Assembly: GCA_964563435.1 (NCBI GenBank)
Contig: CAZLXI010000002.1
Location: 110,817 to 174,816, forward strand
Length of the DNA: 64,000 bases
Source of the DNA: Leadbetterella sp964563435
GTDB taxonomy: Bacteria > Bacteroidota > Bacteroidia > Cytophagales > Spirosomataceae
Direction: 5' to 3'
Shown here: positions 60,050 through 64,000 of the stretch, piece after piece
How the letters are laid out: every line of letters starts with the position of its first letter
Numbering within the stretch: the first letter of the stretch is position 1
The notes under the pieces: model-generated
What the model saw: the letters and a program-made list of their open reading frames with translations, nothing else
The model's database searches: none
What the model was told of the DNA's origin: nothing
Program-made: the position numbers and the translations under genes

Positions 60050-60361
60050 TTACTTTAAAAAAACTCTCCGGCTTCGGCACCGGATGACCCTGGGCACTCT
60101 CCGTGCCGCCATCTTTTTCATCAGGCCGTGCTCGCCATATTTGCCGCTCAGACTGTAAATCTGCATGATCATGCCAGCTCCGCTTACGACCGCAATACCT
60201 ACGCAGATCAGTGAGGGAATGCCTATAAAGTATAGGATAGCGAAGAGTATCAATAATCCCACCATACCCCCTCCCAGGTACCATATGTACTGGGCTTTCA
60301 GACCCCGGAACTCTATACTCTGGTTAATTCCCTTGTTGATTTTATAAATGCTGCCAGCCAT
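60050..60361 (-). CDS. traF: Conjugative transposon protein TraF (DUF4133)
   Basis: A 103-residue membrane protein. I use the ATG at 60361 (MAGSIYKINKGINQSIEFRG), a clear TraF family start. Two helices follow (YIWYLGGGMVGLLILFAILY and PSLICVGIAVVSGAGMIMQI), then KYGEHGLMKKMAARRVP. It is a VirB3-like partner of the TraG ATPase. The gene starts within the end of the previous gene and lies 15 bp before traG. Confidence 0.88.
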   Translation of the reverse strand: MAGSIYKINKGINQSIEFRGLKAQYIWYLGGGMVGLLILFAILYFIGIPSLICVGIAVVSGAGMIMQIYSLSGKYGEHGLMKKMAARRVPRVIRCRSRRVFLK

Positions 60362-60788
60362 CACTGCCCGAGAGATAATTGTGAATCTGTTCAATCACTG
60401 CGTACCGTATAGCTCTTTCGTCTTCATTCTCTTTGCCGAACGCCAGAGTGTTCATTACTTCCTGGCACGCACCGAGCATATTCATGACATGATAGGCTAG
60501 CAGCCCGCTGATGCACATTTCTTCAAATTCCCTGGGAAAATCCTCTTTCAGGGTAAGGTAAACACACCGGTAGGCTGAGCGGCCCAGACGGGCCGTGCTT
60601 GCCTTTACTGATTCTACCACTGCCGCATAGTTAACCTGTGTGTTTTCCAGAGCGAGTTGCTCCATTATCTCCTCCGTTCTTTCATCCAGGTAGGCCGTAA
60701 GTCTTCCGGATTGATGAAGCTGCAGAAGTAGCTCGGGGTAACTGTGATCCAGCTGAACCCACAACATCTTTTTTAGCATCTCTTTCAT
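60342..60788 (-). CDS. Hypothetical protein between traE and traF
   Basis: A 148-residue, mostly helical cytoplasmic protein with no signal or membrane helix. It starts MKEMLKKMLWVQLDHSYPEL and has a conserved-looking centre CVYLTLKEDFPREFEEMCIS. It overlaps the traF start by 20 bp and follows traE by 4 bp, which indicates translational coupling. No family is recognised. Confidence 0.65.
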   Translation of the reverse strand: MKEMLKKMLWVQLDHSYPELLLQLHQSGRLTAYLDERTEEIMEQLALENTQVNYAAVVESVKASTARLGRSAYRCVYLTLKEDFPREFEEMCISGLLAYHVMNMLGACQEVMNTLAFGKENEDERAIRYAVIEQIHNYLSGSDGWQHL

Positions 60789-60792
60789 CGCC

Positions 60793-61110
60793 TTATACCC
60801 CGAAAAATGATTTGATTACTGTAGCTACCACTACCAGGAAAATGCAGCTCCCAAACCAGGCGGCTGCCACTTTACCCGTATCCTGATCCCCGGAATTCCA
60901 TTTTTGGTAAACCTTGACGGCACCTATCAAACCCAGTATAGCGCCCACGGCATACATCAGGTTTGTGCCTGGCTCGAAATAGCTCCTTACCTTCTGGTCA
61001 GCTTCATTGATACCGGCCAGGCCATCCTGAGCCGTACTGTGCAGGCCTGCTGCCATAAATGCGGCCCAAAGGGCACACCTCTCCCGCAAACTTTTAGTTC
61101 TCCTCCTCAT
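60793..61110 (-). CDS. traE: TraE-like conjugation protein (DUF4134, VirB2-like)
   Basis: A 105-residue protein that resembles a pilin/VirB2. I start at the ATG at 61110 (MRRRTKSLRERCALWAAFMA). A signal-like region is followed by GLAGINEADQKVRSYFEPGT, a helix (MYAVGAILGLIGAVKVYQKW), DQDTGKVAAAWFGSCIFLVV and an end in FFGV. The NEAD and GAVKVY segments match DUF4134. The open frame continues upstream to 61191 through the attenuator-like region and is not likely to be coding there. Confidence 0.87.
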   Translation of the reverse strand: MRRRTKSLRERCALWAAFMAAGLHSTAQDGLAGINEADQKVRSYFEPGTNLMYAVGAILGLIGAVKVYQKWNSGDQDTGKVAAAWFGSCIFLVVVATVIKSFFGV

Positions 61111-61143
61111 TTCCGTCTCCTCGTTTAAAAGTTTGAAATCATT

Positions 61144-61236
61144 AAAAAAATCGGGAGGCCTTTGCCGCCTGTCAGCCCTCTCATCTCTCACTCCTCTTGC
61201 CGCCGCCGCATGGGGCCCGGCGGGAAGTACCTCCCG
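61144..61236 (-). ncRNA. Attenuator-like RNA in the leader of traE
   Basis: In the minus-strand sense the segment CGGGAGG (61236-61230) can pair with the nearby CTTCCCG (the hairpin of 61236-61221). It can also pair with CCTCCCG (61158-61152), located about 75 nt later and directly followed by a seven-T run (61150-61144). The two are mutually exclusive. The second has the form of a terminator and the first of an anti-terminator. Between them lie GC-rich segments (GGCGGC) that could form additional stems. It sits between the 139-residue gene and traE. Confidence 0.5.
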
Positions 61237-61269
61237 AAAATCTTTAAGTTGTGTAGGACCGTTTTACCC

Positions 61270-61689
61270 TTATTTGGCCCAGAGCTGGTTAACCTGCTGC
61301 GTCGTCAGGCGGATTCCAGCCACCTTCTCGGATTCTGAGACCACCAGTTCATTGACAGAGTCTCGCCAGTCAGAATGTTTCACAGAAGGGTATTCGGCAA
61401 AGACCAGGCTTAAGAACTCTTCTACCTCACCGCTAGTCAGCCGCCGGTCTTTTGCCATTTCAAACACCTCCTTCACCCGCGAGATCAGATTTTCTATCTC
61501 AACCAGCTGATCATTTTCATGGGGCGGGTCTTCCTCTATTTCCTGTAATTCCAGCGTTCTTTTGGGCCTGGGCTTATAGAGATTGCTGATTTCAGAGCGG
61601 TAGAACTTCAGCCCCACTACCAGGTAGTATACCGCTAAGGCTATGGCCATCCCTGTCAAGTAATTTTGCCATGAAATGTTACTGAACAT
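61270..61689 (-). CDS. Hypothetical single-helix membrane protein at the head of the tra operon
   Basis: A 139-residue protein. An N-terminal membrane helix (YLTGMAIALAVYYLVVGLKF) is followed by a basic segment and an acidic stretch (LQEIEEDPPHENDQLVEIEN), then a helical C-terminus ending TTQQVNQLWAK. Its position directly upstream of traE fits small accessory genes of such elements. No family is recognised. The leader RNA described above follows within the transcript. Confidence 0.65.
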   Translation of the reverse strand: MFSNISWQNYLTGMAIALAVYYLVVGLKFYRSEISNLYKPRPKRTLELQEIEEDPPHENDQLVEIENLISRVKEVFEMAKDRRLTSGEVEEFLSLVFAEYPSVKHSDWRDSVNELVVSESEKVAGIRLTTQQVNQLWAK

Positions 61690-61938
61690 ATGCTTGCTAT
61701 TTTGTTTTAAACCAGTCCGTTTGAACCGGTCTTTTGCCTGATTTACAGAGGCAAAGTAAGGGCGGGGGGAGAGGGGCTACAAGTGCAAATTAGGGTGCAA
61801 GGAGAAGTTGCACTCTTGCACTCTTTTAGTTCTGAATGGGCGAAATATGAAATTGTTAAATGAGAGAAAATAAAATGAATAAGGGTTAATAGTTAGCGAC
61901 TTATACAAAATCAGAAGAGGTTTCCAAATCTTATCATA
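61690..61938. other. Intergenic control region of the tra operon
   Basis: A 249-bp non-coding stretch upstream of the minus-strand tra operon. It holds a G-rich segment (GGGCGGGGGGAGAGGGG at 61760-61776), four GTGCAA/TTGCAC half-sites at 61783-61821 and an AT-rich part towards 61938. I found no clear TTTG-N19-TAnnTTTG promoter. The tra promoter probably lies here. Confidence 0.45.
61783..61821. repeat. Four hexamer half-sites GTGCAA, GTGCAA, TTGCAC, TTGCAC
   Basis: GTGCAA occurs at 61783 and 61795, and its reverse complement TTGCAC at 61808 and 61816. The spacing (12, 13 and 8 bp between starts) produces one dyad (61795/61808) flanked by two further half-sites. It lies 94 bp upstream of the 139-residue gene. 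This is a plausible operator for the tra operon. Confidence 0.55.
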
Positions 61939-62461
61939 ATGACATATAAAAACTCATTTAGAATAGAAGACAAAATCGATCGAGCCAATTATTTATTTGA
62001 AAAATATATTTTGTAGTTTTATTATTAAAAGCAAGCACTGAGAAGAAGCAAGCTTAATTGTTTGTAAAATCCAACACTCGATTTCTCTAACTAAAAGCGT
62101 TATTGATGCATCTGAGAAACTTAACTTCCAGAATTTTGATCAAAATTACCTGATTGAAATCAAGAAGTTGTCAAGGGTAGAAAGTAAAACTTTGATCTAT
62201 TTCCCACAGGTATATGAGAAGGTAAGAACATTGGTAAGTTTATACAATAATTATTGGAGGCAACAACGTCTGCTTTTAATGTGTGATCTGACAACTGAGT
62301 ACCAAGGTTATAAAGCGCGACTCATAGAAATCCTTCAAATAGCGGAAAAAGCTTATACTATCATAGAGGAGATAAAGGGTGAGTTATTAAATATTGGTAA
62401 TGAAATATTAAACTCGGATCATTTTCAGTTTGGTAAGGTAAATGCTTCCCAACAAAAATGA
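61939..62461 (+). pseudogene. Probable degraded gene, function unknown
   Basis: Frame 1 from the ATG at 61939 gives MTYKNSFRIEDKIDRANYLF and continues to EKYIL, then stops at 62012-62014. A different frame continues from about 62012 with CSFIIKSKH, a TGA at 62039-62041, then EEASLIVCKIQHSISLTKSV and runs open to 62461, without a good start. The combined reading (helical, Lys/Leu-rich, ending in VNASQQK) looks like one protein interrupted by one frameshift and one stop. The 97-residue part from the TTG at 62168 could be expressed alone. No family is recognised. Confidence 0.4.
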
Positions 62462-62576
62462 TATTAATGGCTTTTAATATTTCTGTTTTACTCATAACTT
62501 GCAACATTGTGTTGTGTGAATTTTATTCTGATTTTAAACTACTTATAATATTAGAGGACTTTTCCTCTCAGTAAAA

Positions 62577-63221
62577 ATGGAGGTGAATAAGTTAATTGAA
62601 AAAATTGAGGAATTGGATAAAATTCTTCCAAAAGATGAAAATAATTGGTCGAATTCTGCATGTAATTCTTTCTTCATAACAATTCTGCAATTTATTAATA
62701 ATTATATTGGTCGAGATACTGAATTCTATAGGATATTAAGTGGGTCTAGTTCTATTGGTTATGGTCCTGCAACCGAAAAAGCCCGGGCAGCAAAGAATAT
62801 CTTAAAATCTTTAAAAGATTATCTTAATCTTAACCTGGATTTAAATAAGACGGAAAACTATAATATTAAAATTGATATTATTAGTGACTTTATGGTTCAG
62901 GCTATTGAACTTGCGAATAATCAAAAGTTTCATCCTGCCGCGGCCGGAATATTGATGGGAGCATCGCTTGAAGAGTTTTTAAAGAAGCTAGCAGAAGAGA
63001 AAGAGGTTGATTTAGGAGAAGTAAAATTAACCATTGACCCGATTTCCAGGAAACTCTATGAAGAGAACATAATTTCTAAACAAGACTTAAAAGATATCAC
63101 TTCATGGGCAGGAATCAGAAATGAGGCAACTCACGGAAACTTTGAAGATGTCAATGATAGAAAAAGGATACTTAATGCCATTGAAGGGGTAAATTTGTTC
63201 ATGAGAAAACATAGTAATTAA
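62577..63221 (+). CDS. HEPN-like protein (DUF4145-type), cargo
   Basis: A 214-residue helical protein. The C-terminal half has AAAGILMGASLEEFLKKLAEE and the RN-x3-H motif in GIRNEATHG, as found in HEPN domains (R-x4-H). HEPN proteins are often RNases in toxin, abortive infection or antiviral systems. DUF4145 relatives are frequent at defence loci. The codon use and GC content are clearly lower than in the tra genes, a sign of acquisition. Whether it cuts RNA is not shown. Confidence 0.65.
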   Translation: MEVNKLIEKIEELDKILPKDENNWSNSACNSFFITILQFINNYIGRDTEFYRILSGSSSIGYGPATEKARAAKNILKSLKDYLNLNLDLNKTENYNIKIDIISDFMVQAIELANNQKFHPAAAGILMGASLEEFLKKLAEEKEVDLGEVKLTIDPISRKLYEENIISKQDLKDITSWAGIRNEATHGNFEDVNDRKRILNAIEGVNLFMRKHSN

Positions 63222-63224
63222 ATT

Positions 63225-63437
63225 ATGAGTGACTTTAAAATTGGAGATGAGGTATTCCACAAGTCTAATTCATCTATTAAATGGATTATTGAAAGAATAA
63301 GTGAAAATGAAGTTCATTGTAGTACAATAGTTAAGGAAACTCTTGAATTGAAAAAAGAAGTTTTTACGGTAAGTTCACTTAGCAAATATGAAGAACCTAA
63401 AATTACTTTTGTTGAAAGACAAAGACATATATTCTAA
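63225..63437 (+). CDS. Small YodC-like (DUF2158) protein, cargo
   Basis: A 70-residue protein. MSDFKIGDEVFHKSNSSIKW resembles the DUF2158 (YodC) start, which adopts a small SH3-like barrel. The rest alternates short strands (VHCSTIVKE, EVFTVSSL). It begins 3 bp after the HEPN-like gene and is probably cotranscribed. A role as antidote or accessory to the HEPN-like protein is possible but only by position. Confidence 0.6.
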   Translation: MSDFKIGDEVFHKSNSSIKWIIERISENEVHCSTIVKETLELKKEVFTVSSLSKYEEPKITFVERQRHIF

Positions 63438-63544
63438 GTCTATTTTTGGATGGGCAAGATAATTTGTATTTCGCTTTCAACATTGGCAATAGTGATATGG
63501 AAACTGTATTTTAGCAGTCCTTCACTATAACAAACAAGAATAAT

Positions 63545-63976
63545 ATGACAAGTGTGCAAGATAAATTCAAAGAATGTTATGAGATTTTTTGTGCTGAAGC
63601 ATTAGATGATGAGGGGATACCCAATGCTTGTAAAATGCATGATGCATTTGGCAGTATTGATGGGGAACGGCATAATTGTTTGGGCTGCAATTTTGCAGAT
63701 AGTACACATTTAATCTTGAATTACTTAGAGAAAAATGAAGAATTAACGGATGTCCAACAAGACTTTACTGTCTATATACTTTTGCTTTATCTTTTGGTAG
63801 AAAGAATTGAAATGATATTTGAGATAATTCAACTTCCAACAAGTTATCAAGACAAGCACTTCAAAGTCTTTCAACAAATAAGAAAGTGGGCAAATTTTAT
63901 TAAGCATCCCAAATCTTTTATTCTTACTCATCATCCCGAATATTGTGTAAGCTCCCCCGAAAAAAGTACGGTTTAA
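63545..63976 (+). CDS. Hypothetical protein with HEPN-like RKWANFIKH motif
   Basis: A 143-residue protein. The N-terminal part is Cys-rich (C-x5-C-type positions in ECYEIFCAEALDDEG, GERHNCLGCNFAD), and the central part is helical (VYILLLYLLVERIEMIF). It ends with QQIRKWANFIKHPKSFILTH. The R-x7-H segment resembles HEPN-type cores, but this is weak. Low GC like its neighbours. It ends 24 bp from the window edge. Confidence 0.6.
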   Translation: MTSVQDKFKECYEIFCAEALDDEGIPNACKMHDAFGSIDGERHNCLGCNFADSTHLILNYLEKNEELTDVQQDFTVYILLLYLLVERIEMIFEIIQLPTSYQDKHFKVFQQIRKWANFIKHPKSFILTHHPEYCVSSPEKSTV

Positions 63977-64000
63977 AAGGAGATTTTTTTTTACCTTTAA

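Larger units (their letters stand above)
46236..64000. mobile_element. Integrative conjugative element of the Bacteroidetes tra type (right end outside window)
   Basis: The element starts at the 3' end of tRNA-Arg, next to a large serine recombinase. It carries a minus-strand conjugation operon (traE, F, G, three VirB5-like genes, traJ, K, L, M, N), then AT-rich cargo from about 61.9 kb. A relaxase, the coupling ATPase of the DNA substrate, a replication or partition set and the far attachment site are not in view. I looked for a second copy of the tRNA-Arg 3' end to the right of 46.3 kb and saw none. Confidence 0.85.

Noticed and set aside
61111..61191. Longer traE start (MRDERADRR...)
   Set aside because: Arg/Asp-rich text from the GC-rich leader with hairpins; the DUF4134 protein begins at the ATG at 61110.
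46236..64000. Second attachment site (repeat of the tRNA-Arg 3' end) within the window
   Set aside because: I looked for GGTTCGAATCCTGCCGGGA and found no second copy, so the right end of the element is beyond the window.

Overview
The window looks like a Bacteroidota chromosome, probably order Cytophagales. Evidence: the promoter grammar (TTTG, 19 bp, TAnnTTTG) is seen intact in front of a tRNA operon; the gene set includes a DUF2723 membrane protein, a fused MBL-rhodanese protein, clade II Sec-type nosZ, and a Bacteroidetes-type tra operon. The taxonomic call is inferred from gene content only.

Positions 1-33.9 kb hold ordinary chromosomal genes: partial carB, a RecD-like helicase, an aldehyde dehydrogenase with an overlapping Rrf2 regulator, rsmB-like methyltransferase and a 2-hydroxyacid dehydrogenase, a glycosyltransferase/O-antigen-ligase pair, the DUF2723 protein, a deoxynucleoside kinase diverging from surE, a diheme cytochrome, a Nudix/MBL-rhodanese/TauE sulfur cluster, ppx and an RqcH-like gene, an aromatic amino acid hydroxylase, an M16 peptidase, ispF, dapA, a PAP2 phosphatase, an ALDH7-type dehydrogenase, and a SatD/DUF3307 pair preceded by four evenly spaced palindromes.

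Positions 33.9-42.7 kb form a nitrous oxide reduction module. A tightly overlapping minus-strand operon runs cytochrome c, nosZ, membrane protein, nosL, nosD, nosF, an NnrS-like membrane protein and nosY. Divergent from it lie ric (Fe-S repair) and an Rrf2 regulator with three cysteines (NsrR-like). Cell-envelope genes and ruvC follow, then a Ser-Pro-Arg tRNA operon.

From the 3' end of tRNA-Arg (about 46.24 kb) to the right edge lies an integrative conjugative element of the Bacteroidetes tra type. Its serine recombinase is at the boundary and reads antisense through all three tRNAs. Next come a 47-residue small protein, two related DUF3945-like proteins, traN, M, L, K, J, three VirB5/TerB-like paralogs, traG, traF and traE, and then AT-rich cargo with HEPN-like proteins. 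The relaxase, coupling protein and far attachment site are not in view.

The most unusual signal is in traG. The gene is cut exactly inside its Walker A motif by a 51-bp in-frame insert. The insert carries a stop codon and folds, as sense-strand RNA, into a 19-pair hairpin in which every position pairs if G-U is allowed. A 51-nt hop from GGG to GGA would restore the normal P-loop. The other strong leads are the recombinase whose C-terminus is supplied by the tRNA target, an attenuator-like RNA in the tra leader, and the SatD operator array.
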